Shown piece after piece: positions 1-13,541 of a stretch of 64,000 nucleotides of DNA. Location: the NCBI GenBank assembly GCA_024220505.1, contig JAKZZE010000029.1, positions 186,001 through 250,000 of the forward strand. The letters are read 5' to 3'. The notes beneath the pieces are model-generated. The model was not told the origin of the DNA. It made no database searches and saw nothing but the letters and a program-made list of their open reading frames with translations. Made by a program: the position numbers and the translations under genes. This DNA is from Rhizopus arrhizus. Taxonomy: Eukaryota; Mucoromycota; Mucoromycetes; Mucorales; Rhizopodaceae. Numbering within the stretch: the first letter of the stretch is position 1; each line of letters opens with the position of its first letter.

Positions 1-2519
1 TAAATAAAAATGAAAAATCACTTTTGAAAAAAAAACTTCCTAGTATTGCTCTTGTCTTTTACCTTTCGCTTTTTACCTAAGCCATTTATTTGTTTTTAAA
101 CCACTTGTTATACCAAGCATTTCTCTAATACTATCTCTACTCTTTTAATTGAAAAGTCAAGTTGTGTAATGAAATAAACATAAGGCTAGGTAGTTTATGA
201 TTGCCAAAGCAAAGAAAAAGAAAAAAAAAAGAAAAAAGCTGGTGGTAAAGTTGAGATTCCTTAGTCAACATTCCCAAAAGGAATCTAATGAGTGGTGAAC
301 CAAGTCTTTTATTTTATTTTGTTGTTCAGTATGTATGTATGCTATATACTCAGTATATTAATAGTATGCTTTGTCTGCTTTTCTTTTTTTATTTTATTTT
401 AGAAAGCTTCTTTTGTTTTTTATTTTCCACATGCAGGTTTGCATTCAGATGAAGACAAGAGATGAAAAAGTAACTACTACTATTCTTTTGTTTGGTTATT
501 TCCTTTTTTTTCTGCTTTTTATATGTCTAAAGGTATTTGGTTAAGAGAAAGTATGTTTGTAGGAATGATGGAGAATGAGGAGGGATGAGTAAAAAAGCTA
601 AAGGCAAGCAAGTAAGCTAGACTAATAAGGCATATCGTGTAACCACACTTACACCTACTTCCTCTTTTCACCTTCCTTTTAAGGAACTTGGTAATGTATC
701 GCTTACTTGCTTATAAGCATAGATGATAGCATGTAACTAATAGACGTTGTAGCGAATAAAAGGTTGCTTTATTTTTATTTACATGCCGATGAAATAAAAA
801 AATAGAATGCGTTTGCTTTCTCTCTTTTTATATAACGATTATAGATGCAATTGAGAATATAATAAAGAGACATCAGCATATATGGAAAAGTAAGCAAGTA
901 GGTTGAGTCTTTGCAGACTGACTGTGTACGAGATGACCAAATTCAGAAAAGGGTAAAAGAGAAACGGATTCTAAAGTGAGTGCATCATGAGCAAAACGGC
1001 GATTCAAGTATCCCTTTTTAGATCGTTACACTGTATCACTGTGACAATAGGTACGACTCTTGTATATGGATATGATATTAATAGAATGATTCCATACTGG
1101 TTGAGTGCAATAATTTATCCACAAAAGAGTTAACTTGACACATTGTCCATGCTTTTTATTTTTTATTTTTCATTTACTTTTATTTTCTAATAACAAAAGC
1201 TAATTACAAGAAATAATGAACAAAGCTTTTCTAAAAGAAAGCAGAGTATATAACTTGACGACCCTGACCGAACCAAAGTGTGGAACTTGCTTTAGACTTG
1301 AAGAATTCCCAAGACAGAAAAGTCAAAAGAAAAAGAAAAAAAAAAAAAGCTGAGACAGCTTGGAATTTTGTTTCCGTCTTTCAATCTCGACTCTCATAGA
1401 TTCACTTCTATAGTTTTCTGTATTCGACTTTTCTTTTCTACAAGATACAAAGAAGTAGTGTAAAATGTATTTGCTGTTATGCTTCACAAAAAAAAAAGAA
1501 AGAGAAAAAAAAAGAAAAAAGTATTCTGTATGGATTTTGAAAAGTATACGGGTTAAAGCTAAAGAGCAGAGGAAAAGCAATGATATATTCAATATGATAG
1601 GCTTGCAAACGAATTGTTGTAGCTATTGAATCAAATATGATGTGATATGACATCTTTTGTATTTATAGCAAGGATAAGAAAGAGGTCATGTCATTGCATA
1701 GGAAACAAAATATGGATTCAAACATGAAGCAAACAAAGCGCCAGTAAAGATGGTTCATACGACAGTGATTATGAAGACATATTGAGGATGATTTGGTGAA
1801 AGGAAAGGAAGAGGGGGATGAGAGAGTTTGTAAACGATGTGAAAGGTGTGATAGTGAAAGAAAAAGAAGCAACAGGCAAACATATGTTATATGGTCAGTG
1901 TTAGATAGCTCTATCTATATTTTGACTAAAGAGAATGATTGCTTTGAAATAAACCATTTACCTCTAATTTGCCACAAAATCTTATCAACAAGCCTATACG
2001 AAGCTTTATGCAGTCATATCTTTAAATTTGTTAAAATTTTAATACTTGTTGCAGTACTCAGGCTGAGGCATACAGTAAACGAGAGATAAACTACAGCATA
2101 CTAGACAACATATCAATATGAGACTTATCTGTTCAATATAGGTTCCATTATTATACTTGTTTTTCATCTACTTTAATAAATTGAGTACTCTTTCATCACA
2201 ATAAACGTTTTTCGTTAATGTATTGTCAAAATGTGATTTGTAGAGTACATACTGTCTACGCCTCAAACTAAGCTTTATGTCTGTTAGAATCTACTATGAT
2301 GTATATTCGTACAAAAACAAAGCATTTTTGAACCAAAGGATGAGTCTGTTTGCATTTAGAGGAAACAAGAGTCTCTTTCAATCAGTTCTCAAAAAGGAAA
2401 GCAAGCAACTCAAATTATCTTTTCTACTAAATTAGGACAATTTCATTACTTTCACGAGTTATTTTTGTACTGACAAAAGATTATGTTTTATTTTATATTT
2501 TAACACACATTATAATTTT
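1..2519. other. AT-rich stretch, no gene seen
   Basis: I see no supported coding region here on either strand. Open frames are short, low in complexity (runs of F, K, L, S) and show no conserved motif. Many A and T homopolymers are present. The stretch may hold UTRs or regulatory DNA of a gene left of the window, but nothing in it is diagnostic. Confidence 0.6.
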
Positions 2520-3047
2520 TTAACCCATCATATTAGATCCATCGATATCAAAGATACTCGTAGGACCTTGCTTGGTTCTGATACGATCATCCTTAATTAC
2601 TCTAAATAATGTTTAAGTCTTTGCCTAAAGTTATCCAATTCCATAATTACCTGTTATCTACACGAACATCTTCTGTTTCAATGCCCAATGTTGCTTCGGG
2701 TGTAACTGCTTCAAGTACATAATGATTGTCACAGTGTGGACAAAATTCATCTTCTTCCTCATAATCACTAAATAAAGGAGATTGTTTAATAAGTCTATTC
2801 TACCATTTATATATATAAGAATACTTACGTCATGTCTTTACGAAAAGCCTTTTTACACTTTTTACAAGCAAATACCATCTCGTTTGTTTTTCTTAATTGA
2901 TGATCGGATACAGCAGCATGACATTCTGCGCAATCAAACCATTTTTTACAGCAAGGTGCACGAATAGAGACCTGTGATTATATATAAGTTTCTTGGTTTT
3001 TTATTCCTTTTCTTAATTACTTGAGCATTAAGAATGTGTTTACACAT
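2520..3047 (-). CDS. CHY-type zinc finger protein
   Basis: Four exons on the minus strand (3047-3021, 2971-2829, 2767-2651, 2601-2520) join to 122 codons with GT-AG introns. The product starts MCKHILNAQVSIRAPCCKKW and goes on with FDCAECH, then FACKKCKKAFRKDMT, then DEFCPHCDNHYV. These Cys/His pairs are the zinc-ligand pattern of the CHY zinc finger family. It ends with a conserved-looking tail containing KDDRIRTKQGPTSIF. Fungal relatives are small CHY proteins; some yeast members (Hot13) act on mitochondrial intermembrane-space import, but I cannot say that this one does. The first exon is only 27 nt, and I chose that start because MCKHILNAQ is the usual family N terminus. Only about 75 bp separate its start from the HUS1 stop, so the two genes are tandem and tightly packed. 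Confidence 0.88.
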
Positions 3048-3121
3048 GTGGGTATAAAATCTTTTTTTCTAGATGAACAAAAGAAGAAAAAAAGAAATTA
3101 AACAAATTCAATAACCGCAAT

Positions 3122-4269
3122 TTATTCATAATGAACAGGCACATGGCAAGTCATGATTGTCTGAGGCGTATTAATAGGCTGTATAGGGGCTTCATGCGTT
3201 TGATAAGTATCGATAGATAAATAAACATACAAAGCTAGTTGTAATTCATCTGTAATAGCACAAACCACGTTTTGAGGTTCCAGATGATAGCAGCTTAGAA
3301 AGCTGACCAGGTCTTCACTAGCTATACGTACGTGAGCAAATTCATTTGAGTCTTGTGTGGGTTGGTGTCCTTCTAATCTTGGATTCTCTAACCTTTCATA
3401 GATGGCCTCACACTGACAAGCAGTCGATTCAATTGAAATCTTAAAGACCCCATTCATATTGGCCGATAAAGTAAGATATTTTGAAAGCGACTTTAATCGT
3501 TCTGCTACTGGTTTAAGAACAGCTACATTGGGTAAGAGAATGTATGTCTAGTAGAATATTAGTAAAAATAGACTTTGTATGAAATTGATAATTTACGTGA
3601 GGCATAGCCAACATGGCAGGCTCTCTAACATAGGCCATTCTATCTGAATTAATGATTTCAATTTCTAATTCATCAATCATATCACAACTAGATCCATTTC
3701 GATTCTACAAGTTAATTAACATAAAATCATCTTGTTTGTATTTTTTTTTTTTTGTTCTTTTTACTTCAGAATCCAATTTCCAACTGATATAAGGCCTATT
3801 ATCTTTTCGCTTTAAATATATTTGAACATCAGTTGCTTGTTGTGCTTTTTTAGTTATTAAAAGTAGATCATTAACACGAAAAGACATGTTGATTTCACCA
3901 CGCCTTGCATTTTCCACTCGATAATTTGTAAACAATGAATGCTATTATAAAAGTTATTGACTTGTACGATTTCATATTATTCTTACAGGTTGCATTTTTC
4001 TATAAAAGAACAGTTGTCAGTATTGTAAACAAAGTGAATTTTCATTCACTTACATCCAAGCTTGAATTCCAGTTTCATAATCTCGATGTCGAATAAAACT
4101 AACAGTATCTTGAGAAATGGACATGATCACTGTAGGTCCAATCTTTTCTAATGTTTGAGAGATTTCTATACATTATCTTATTACATTTTAAAGGAAAAAA
4201 AAACGTGGTTTTCTTGTTTTCGTTACTGTGTAGACCAATAGGATTATTCACAGAAGCTTTAAAACGCAT
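3122..4269 (-). CDS. HUS1: HUS1, checkpoint clamp subunit
   Basis: A multi-exon minus-strand gene. Its N terminus reads MRFKASVNNPIGLH, then after an intron EKIGPTVIMSISQDTVSFIR and YETGIQAW. Later exons give MSFRVNDLLLITKKAQQATD, YISWKLDSEV, an exon with LKSLSKYLTLSANMNGVFK, and the C terminus MTCHVPVHYE. This order matches the HUS1 family (PCNA-like fold) of the Rad9-Rad1-Hus1 clamp, which loads at DNA damage and activates checkpoint kinases in the nucleus. Exon 1 is 4269-4227 and the last exon ends at 3122; middle exon borders were read by eye and may be off by a few bases. The start lies 90 bp from the divergent MAP kinase start, so the two share a short bidirectional promoter. Confidence 0.85.
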
Positions 4270-4358
4270 TGTTATTATAAAAAATAGAGGGAGAAATAAA
4301 AAAAAGTATTTATTTATAGCAAGAGGAAAAATGCTTTTTTTATTTTTTATTTTCATAT

Positions 4359-6153
<1,795 letters not shown>

Positions 6154-6259
6154 CGTATCAAATATGTATTTTCATTGGCCTTTTTCTAACAATTAAAAAA
6201 AAGTTAAAATTTTCACCCTTGTTTTTCTTTTTTTTTTTATTGTTTTCAAAAAAAAAAAA

Positions 6260-7874
6260 ATGTCCAACGAACCATTTAGTGTAAATCAGAATATGCTCTT
6301 CGCGTTATAATTGTACGTGAACTTAATTCTTATATAGGATATACCACCAGAAGCACCTCTTCGCGTCAACACACTTCGTGTCTTGGGAACCAATGCCACA
6401 CGTCATTCCTTTTTGGATAGTTTGACATCACATGTATTCCAAGCTTCAACCACCGAGGAAGTGATGGCCAAAGTAAGAAGTGTAGCCTCTCAACTTCAAA
6501 AGCATGATATATTCGAAGATATCAAGATTTTTGTCGACACGGACCATGCAACACCTGATTCAGTTAATATTGTACTTCACTTGAAGGAAAAAGAAAAAGG
6601 TGTGTTTGAAACTAAAATCAATATGGGTGATAACCAAGCTGAATTGGTAAGAAAAAAAGAAATACGCTTGTGTGTATTTATCTTATAGCTTATCGTGTAG
6701 AATGGTGGATGGGGTATTCGTAATATTTTTGGTGGTGGAGAAAGCGTATATACAAACTTTTCTTTTGGTAATTATACAAGGGCTGCTGCTGAGGTAAATG
6801 ATATGATAGCTAGATAGTAGAAGCTTAGTTTGTTATTTTTATTAGGGTGCAATTGAAACACCTCTTGCTGGAAACGCCTATGTCAAGGCTGGAATTTTTG
6901 CTAGTGGATCTATAAGAGATCACAGTCAAATCAACGCCTTCAAGGAAACTGCTAAATCTGTGGGTGTTCGTTTAAAGGTAAAGAAGATATGGGAAGCTTT
7001 GGGAAAAGAAAGTGATGTTTAATGTGTATTATTAAAAGGGATGGAGTCAATTTGGTGAACATCAAATAGCTTACGCTATTACTGATAAAGACATTGTAGC
7101 ACTTCAAAAAGCATCCAGCACGTAAATACAGTTCATCTATGAACCAATATCTATGCTTGTTTATTAACTTTATAACAGTGTACGTGCCCAATCTGGCTCT
7201 CATCTTAAACACTCTATCTACCACAAATTTGTTCGAGATGACCGTAATGATATTTTGCTTCCTACAAAAGGTCATTACATTGGCCTGTTTCAAGAATTGG
7301 CTGGTTTAAGCAGTCAAGGTGATGTTGGCTATATAAAGCATGAATTGAATGCATCTCACCATCAACCTTTGGTTGAAGGCATGAGTTTCAGCACCTCTGC
7401 TCGAGCTGGTCTCTTGACTCACGTGTCTAAAGAACCTAGTATTACAGATCGATTCTATCTGGGAGGTCCATTGTCTGTTCGAGGCTTTAAGATGGGTGGC
7501 ATAGGTGAACGTGATGGAAGTAAGTGAGGTTAGAAGCAGAGAATTAGAAATATTAAACTTTATGAATAGATGATGCTGTTGGTGGTGAAGCTTATTGGGC
7601 TGCTGGTGCTAGTTTAATTGCTGCCATTCCAGGTTTATCTCACCTTCCGGTAAAGGCACATGCATTTGCCAATGCTGGTAGTATTGTCACCAAAACAACC
7701 GATAACACAATCAACGAATTGACTCAAACTCCTCGTACATCGGTTGGTTTTGGCTTCATTTTCCATCACAGTATTGCAAGAATAGAAGCTAATTACTGTA
7801 TACCTTTAAGGTACTCCACAAGTGATTTACCACAGCCTAAATTCCAATTTGGTTTTGGACTTAATTTCTTGTAA
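6260..7874 (+). CDS. SAM50: SAM50, outer-membrane beta-barrel insertase
   Basis: Seven exons (6260-6280, 6338-6646, 6701-6793, 6846-6977, 7039-7121, 7179-7519, 7570-7874) join to 427 codons. After a short acidic N terminus comes a POTRA-like segment (residues about 15-110), then a 16-strand type C-terminal half with typical pieces: GGWGIRNIFGGGESVYTNFS, GHYIGLFQELAG, and the Omp85 L6 hallmark FYLGGPLSVRGFKMGG with its RGF. The protein ends in FQFGFGLNFL, a beta-signal-like last strand ending in an aromatic/hydrophobic pattern. SAM50 is the core of the sorting and assembly machinery that inserts beta-barrel proteins into the mitochondrial outer membrane. Length agrees with fungal family members (about 420-480 residues). 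The first exon is only 21 nt; the start could be questioned, but the frame upstream offers nothing better. Confidence 0.9.
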
Positions 7875-8109
7875 TAAAGCCTATTTATTTTTCTTGTTTT
7901 TATTAAAAAGAGGGTCCCTTAGCATGAACAAGTCGTCGTACAGTAAAATATAACGAACGTAAAGAAAAAGAAAAAGGAGTCCGAGTAAATGAGTGAGATG
8001 GACAGTTATGAATAGGTTTAAACTTTCATTTTCAGTTGAAACAAAATTCATCCTTTAGTTTTTATTTTATTTGCCATCATTTGTGCTCATGTTTTATCCA
8101 GCAAACTTT

Positions 8110-9321
8110 GTAAATGATTAAATATTCTTTGATGAAACATATAAAGTAGTTATGTCGATCTTTTAAATAACCAAACACTTGTACATAGTAATTGTATAAA
8201 TTTCGATGGTTCCCTTTGCGTTGGGAGAGGGATATATAGGAGGTGTTGAGTTTCTCATTCCTCTAGAACCTCTTGATCATCCTTTTTGTTTTGACACTCT
8301 TGTAGGTGTTTGCATTGAAAAATTACCTTGCAAGACACTGGTCATTGCTTGCCTAATCATCAAGTGCTGATTTAGGGGCAAATGCTGATATGGACATTAA
8401 GTCGATTTGAAAGGTTCAAAGATTGACATGGTCTTTGTGCTTTTGCCTTGACTACCCAAGAGAAGACAAAGGATTACGGTGCCACCATGATGAATCAAGT
8501 TATGTCATTGCAAGCGGCACAGCTAAGCTTTTGTAGATGCCATTGGTATCGAATATCCCAAGACTCACTCTGACGCGAGAATGACGGTTCTCCAGGTTCT
8601 CTTTGAATCCATCACGTTTGAAGGTGCCGATATGTCTCCCCATGTTTCTGTTTTGTAGCCTTCAAGCCGGATTGAGAATTTCTAATAAACGCCTAAGAAA
8701 TCAAACTTATTCTTCAATTATCACTTGATGTACAGATCAATTAGCTTGATTCTCAAGATCCAAACTACAACGGTTGGCGTTCAACAGCGAAAGATATGGC
8801 ATCTTGCACTAATATCACCAATGTTTATTCGCAAAGCATTTTTCAGAGCCACATGGACCCTTTCCACTCGAAAGCCGTTGAGAGAACCAAGGTGCTTGTA
8901 AACACTCACTCAACGAAAAATAAAACGCTCATATATGGGAACCCATGCATCAGTAATGCAAATCGTTATCTCCCGGTCAGCACCATAAACTTTATTCACT
9001 GCTTAACTGGTTGTCTATCATATCCACCTTGCTGCTGTCAATGTAGCCAGATCGCATGTTTATAAATTAGACAAAGAATTCGTTAGAGCCAACTTAGCTT
9101 CTACAGTTGGCCAAGATATTTTTATAGACGTGTAATCTGCACAGGATATGCTTTATATTCAAGAATACAAGCTTTGTGGCATTCATCAACGTCAATATCC
9201 TGTCAGTGGATATGACCACTGACAAATTTTGCCATTGAATTTGTTAACCAAGGCTTGGATGTTTCATTTGGCATCCAATATGTCTAAGCCAGCAAGGTGA
9301 ATGACTTATGCTACAGTCAAT

Positions 9322-9364
<43 letters not shown>

Positions 9365-9670
9365 TTTTTTAGAACATTGAGAATGTGCAAGCTGATGGCC
9401 AGAATAGGACTAATTTAGCCACAACTTGCCTCGGCTTTTGTTATTGCTTTTGGATATTTATTAGAAAATCAAACGAGGTATCCCTTGTGTTTGGTTTGCA
9501 GCTGATTCCCCTTTCTAATTCACTTGAACTGTTTGTGGTACCAGTTGTTTAAAGACCGTAACTAGCATGTAGACCGATATCTTTAGCATAAGCCTGAACA
9601 AGGCGTCTACTTGAGCAGAAGATAAAAAGAGGCGCAAGTAATGTAGAGCAGATCATTGCTTGATACTATA
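8110..9670 (-). pseudogene. decayed MULE-type transposase
   Basis: Read on the minus strand, broken pieces of a Mutator-like (MULE) transposase appear in the right order. Near 9600 there is VQAYAKDIGLHAS (the FAR1/WRKY-like N-terminal region). Near 9130-9220 lies STDRILTLMNATKLVFLN followed by LCRLHVYKNILANC, which matches the usual TDRE.ALMNAL..VFP and LCRWHI.KN.L blocks of the MULE catalytic core. Near 8800-8900 is HLGSLNGFRVERVHVALKN, matching the H.GN.TTSRVEGAHA.LK block. Many stops and frame changes lie between them, and a 38-bp A tract splits the copy at 9324-9361. No terminal inverted repeats were found by eye, so the borders are approximate. It is clearly non-functional. Confidence 0.72.
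9324..9361. repeat. 38-bp poly(A) tract
   Basis: An uninterrupted run of A inside the decayed transposase, immediately followed by a short T run (gcttttttt). On the transposase (minus) strand it is poly(T), so it is not the poly(A) tail of a retrocopy of that gene. It may be a homopolymer expansion or the scar of another insertion. Confidence 0.9.
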
Positions 9671-11355
9671 AAGTATATAAAGTTCTTTTAAACTATCTCA
9701 GGGTCTAATTAAATGGTAATTCTTAAACTATAGGATTTTCATTTTAAGTTTGCATATCCAATTTTGCGCAAGTCTGTATATTTTGTACTATAAAATAAAA
9801 TCCTAATGCGCAAAAATTCTATATGACTGGAAATTCTTTAAAACTCTTAATTTGCTGAAATTCAATCATGTGACGCTTCATCAGAAACAGTTTATAGATG
9901 AGAGACACATTGTAATTTCTAAAAATATGCTTAAGCTGACATACTCCATCAGTTTAACAAAACAAAAAAAGGCTGATTTGCTATCTACCGATAGAGTAAG
10001 CCTGTGTGTTATAGAGAGAAAAGAGACGACTGAGATTCATTGGACTGTGCAGCTTGTTTGATTATGAAAGAGGTGCAACAAGAAAAGTAAGGTTAATAGG
10101 AACGATTGCCTTGTTTAGGAACCATAACCTTAAGTATAGCCGTAGAAATTTAAGAAATCTAAAAGTATTGACCAAAAAGGTAATTGAAAAATGGACATTC
10201 TTTATCTTATATTTCTATTTTCATATCAGTAATTGAAAAATCATTGTAATAAGGGATCAAGGAAGGCCAAATTAAGATTGCTTAAATTTTAAGCCCTGAA
10301 ATATGTATGAAAGCTAAAAATAAAGGGAGATGGTTGCTGAATTTATTGTAATGAGCGGATGAATACAGGTACTTTTCAAAAAGACTCTTTAGAAAGTGAT
10401 CTAGATGGTTGACATATAAATAATGAAGAGACTCTATTATACCGCTTTTCCGACATGTGCATTTGTTATTTTCTGTTGGAAACCATATCACAGTCAAATA
10501 ACTGCCTCGTGAGAAAATGAAGGTCAATGAAAGGTTGTTGGATGTTCTAAGAAGAATGTGGATTAAAATAACCTGTTTCTTTATTTTTACTTAACCATGT
10601 AACCGAATAAAGAACATTGATTATTATTAGCATAAACGGTAGATCCTTTAACCAATAGAAACGAAGCGTGAGATTGTACAGCTAAAGTTAATCGTACGTT
10701 ACATAGGTCAATGAATAATACAAATGCAATGCATTTCGAACCAGGTATAATTTTTCTTTAATTTATTCCCATTTTGGATACTTGTGTGTTACTCTATTCG
10801 ATTGCCATCATCTGTATTACATAGACTTGACTGCAATGGATGAATTGACAATGTTACTGTTCAAGGAACAGAAAGAGGTTTTTTTTTTTAAAAAAAAACA
10901 TTGGATGAAATGGTCTTGAATCAATTCATTTGTGATCATCACAAGAGCAATTTGACATCATCGTTCATTCTTTCCTGTTCACTATAATACTTTTACAATG
11001 CAGTCAATCAACCTTTTAGACCACGTACGATGCTCCCTCATTCAGCAAACACAAAAAATTCAACTGTTTCTGTGATCCATGCTCAGCTATTCTCTGCCTA
11101 TAATTTTATGTGTAGCAAACATGATGCTTTGATTCTTTTTATCTTTGGATAAATACAATGTGTTGTGCTATTCTTTTTCGTTTGTGTTTGCCTCAAGCAC
11201 GATCATACAAGTGACTCGGTCTTTTTGTAATGACCTGTTTTAGTTCTGTACGCCCATTGTTACTTTTGTCTTTCGATGTCAATGCTAACATGATGATGTA
11301 CATGTGTGAGAATTAAATGGCGTTTAATGCGAGAATTAGGGGGAGAGGTTGGAGA
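9671..11355. other. gene-poor spacer
   Basis: No supported gene. An 81-codon minus frame at 10282-10527 contains CTCRKSG followed by ESLHYLYVNH, a spacing that vaguely recalls the C-terminal Cys/His tail of LINE reverse transcriptases, but it is too short and isolated to call. The rest is AT-rich with short open frames and no motif. Confidence 0.5.
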
Positions 11356-11363
11356 TATAAATA
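11356..11363 (+). promoter_or_regulatory. TATA box of the secreted Cys-rich gene
   Basis: TATAAATA lies 54 bp before the ATG at 11417, followed by a pyrimidine-rich leader (cctcctttctttttc...). The spacing and the CT-rich leader fit a fungal core promoter. Confidence 0.5.
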
Positions 11364-11416
11364 ATTTCTTTTTTCAGCCTCCTTTCTTTTTCTTTTTCCT
11401 TTTTTCATTAATTAAA

Positions 11417-11847
11417 ATGAAGATTATATTTTGTTTCTTATTAGCTCTATTGGCTCTTGTTTATGCTCAAGATGAAGATGGTGAAGTCTGTATTCAACGA
11501 ATTATTCCTTGGTAAAGTATATACTTGCAAAAATTCCCCTCCCTCTCCCCCTTTTTTTTTAATTAATGTATAATTGTTAGTCCAAAGAGATGTAAAGATA
11601 CATGCATTTATCCTGACTTGCCTTGTCCCAAAACCCATCCTCCAAGATGTCCTAATGATGAGCAAGTACAATGCTTTGCTCCTTGTACAAAAGAAGTGAA
11701 ACCTCCATGTCCTGAAAGCTGTCCTAAGAAATGTTATTATAAGCGTAAGTTGAATCCTTAAATGATATAGGATATTATATTTACTTTCTTGTAGCCTCTA
11801 CTGATCCTTGCTGTCCTGATGTGTTTGATGTCTTTTGTCCCCATTAA
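11417..11847 (+). CDS. small secreted cysteine-rich protein
   Basis: Three exons (11417-11511, 11581-11744, 11795-11847) join to 103 codons. The first 18 residues, MKIIFCFLLALLALVYAQ, are a clean signal peptide with a likely cut after A-Q or Y-A. The mature part of about 85 residues holds 17 cysteines, many in repeated Cys-Pro units: CPKRCKDTC, PCPKTHPPRCP, CTKEVKPPCPESCPKKC, DPCCPDVF and the final FCPH. No transmembrane segment follows, so it should be secreted or wall-bound. I do not recognise a named family; the spacing resembles trypsin-inhibitor-like or metallothionein-like scaffolds only loosely. Small secreted Cys-rich proteins of fungi are often effectors, antimicrobial or wall proteins, but no function can be read from this sequence. 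It has its own TATA box and stands alone between decayed DNA. Confidence 0.8.
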
Positions 11848-13541
11848 AAAGAGTCTTTAAATAAAAGTGAATATATACTATTCTTTTATCTTAAAAAATG
11901 CTTTTATGCCTAGTTTAGAGCTTTTAAAGCTACATGTAGCTTTTTCACAATTAATAAATATTAATCATGCACAAAGATCGATGAGTGAAATTTATCAAGC
12001 AATATGATCTATGTAGAAAAGGTCTCTTGAGAGATAATTATCTACAATTGTATTTGCTTGTACCAGCCTCAATAATACAATTACACTATGAAATCTTCTC
12101 GCAATTATGGAGATAACATGTATTTAAATACAGCTTCTTAAAAAAAGAGCCATTTGAAACTTAGATTGTTGATGACCTTTCTAACTAGACAGCAAAGATA
12201 GGGTACGTACAAAGCATGTTAATTTGGAATGCAGATGAAACAAAAAAGGCATTATTTAAGAAAGATTTGCGTAAGATTAAAAAATGATTGATTCAAGAAA
12301 CAAGGCATGGTTTGTATCTCATGGTATGTGTAGTAATAAATGTTTTTCATCAAAGTAATGTACCTTTTATCTTCAAATGATTGCAGTAAGCAAAGTGTTA
12401 GCAAAGACAGATCATATAAAATTGTTAATGTTGAACACTCTACTTGGTATTATCCGTCCGCTTCCTCTTATGCGATCCAGATATACACCATCCACTGTCA
12501 TTGTGTGTATGTCTCCAGATTGATTATGAATAGTTGAAAGTCTATCAAAAGTCAGTGGGAATCGTTTTCAAGATCATTGGTAAATCTGATTTACCATAAC
12601 GACAGATAGCATCTGTTAAGTTTCGATAAAGTTGAACCATGTCTTCCAACAGAGCCCGTGTCTCTATCATCATTTTCAAATTGCCTCCTTCTGATCTATT
12701 ATACAACTCTGCCGCAAGCTTAACTTATTTTTTAAATGGTCAACTCTTTCAGCCTATGGGTGAAGTATTTGAATAAAAGTTGACAACCATTATTGCTACA
12801 GTATAAAAGATGGAATTGTAAAACTACATTGTTGTAGCATTGTTCAGTTGTATGGATGAAACCTCTACAGAAAAGCATCGATGCGTATTGCAATAAAAAA
12901 TAAAATCAATTGGTTTCGCATATTTTATCCTCGACTGTATTATGATATTTCTACATGCCACTTGATCAGCACCACTCCTTTCAGTAACGAGAACACCTAT
13001 ATCAAGTGCAATCGGAGTCCTCGTCGTTGGTTTTCATGAAAAACTTTAGTCTTTGCCTTTAAATAAACGGCTTAACGCATGGATCATGTTCTGAAGTGTG
13101 GACAACACTGTCCGGATTTATTGTTGCACTTTTCCTCCGTTGTACATTTCATCATGAATACGAAAACCGCAAGCACCTCTTTTTGAATTTGCCCAGATTT
13201 GATAAGTTATCAAAAAGTCAAATAGGAACTGTATCCTCTACTGCTGTTCTCAAACTTGAAGTTGATGGTTAAATAATTTCTGATGGAATAGAGTTCAAGA
13301 GAGGAAAAACCATATAAAAATAAAGCGGCCTTAGAATGCCCTTTAATACAATAATTTCGTATTTTATGTAAAAAAAAAGATATACTTTTCTGTATAAGTG
13401 CCAATTTCTTTTTTTTTTTGGGTTATGATTTTCAGTTATTTTAATAATTTATACATATATATGTGTGTGTATACAAATAAAGAGGAATGAGGGAAATGAT
13501 TAAAGAGAACAGTCATATAAAATGTGTTTTGTACAATTTGT
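11848..13541. other. spacer with coding-like relics on minus strand
   Basis: No intact gene. Between about 12540 and 13195 the minus strand carries coding-like fragments in different frames: GFRIHDEMYNGGKV, TPIALDIGVLVTERSGAD, and LLEDMVQLYRNLTDAICRYG followed by KSDLPMILKTIPTDFRQTF. Stops and frame shifts separate them. I do not recognise the family. It looks like an old broken gene, not noise, because amphipathic protein-like stretches follow one another in one orientation. Confidence 0.35.

Noticed and set aside
1323..1872. Minus-strand open frames of 69-89 codons
   Set aside because: Composition is dominated by F, S and L from A-rich DNA; no start context, splice sites or motif.
10282..10527. 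Possible LINE reverse-transcriptase tail on the minus strand
   Set aside because: Only a loose Cys-x-Cys...His spacing; no RT core nearby to support it.
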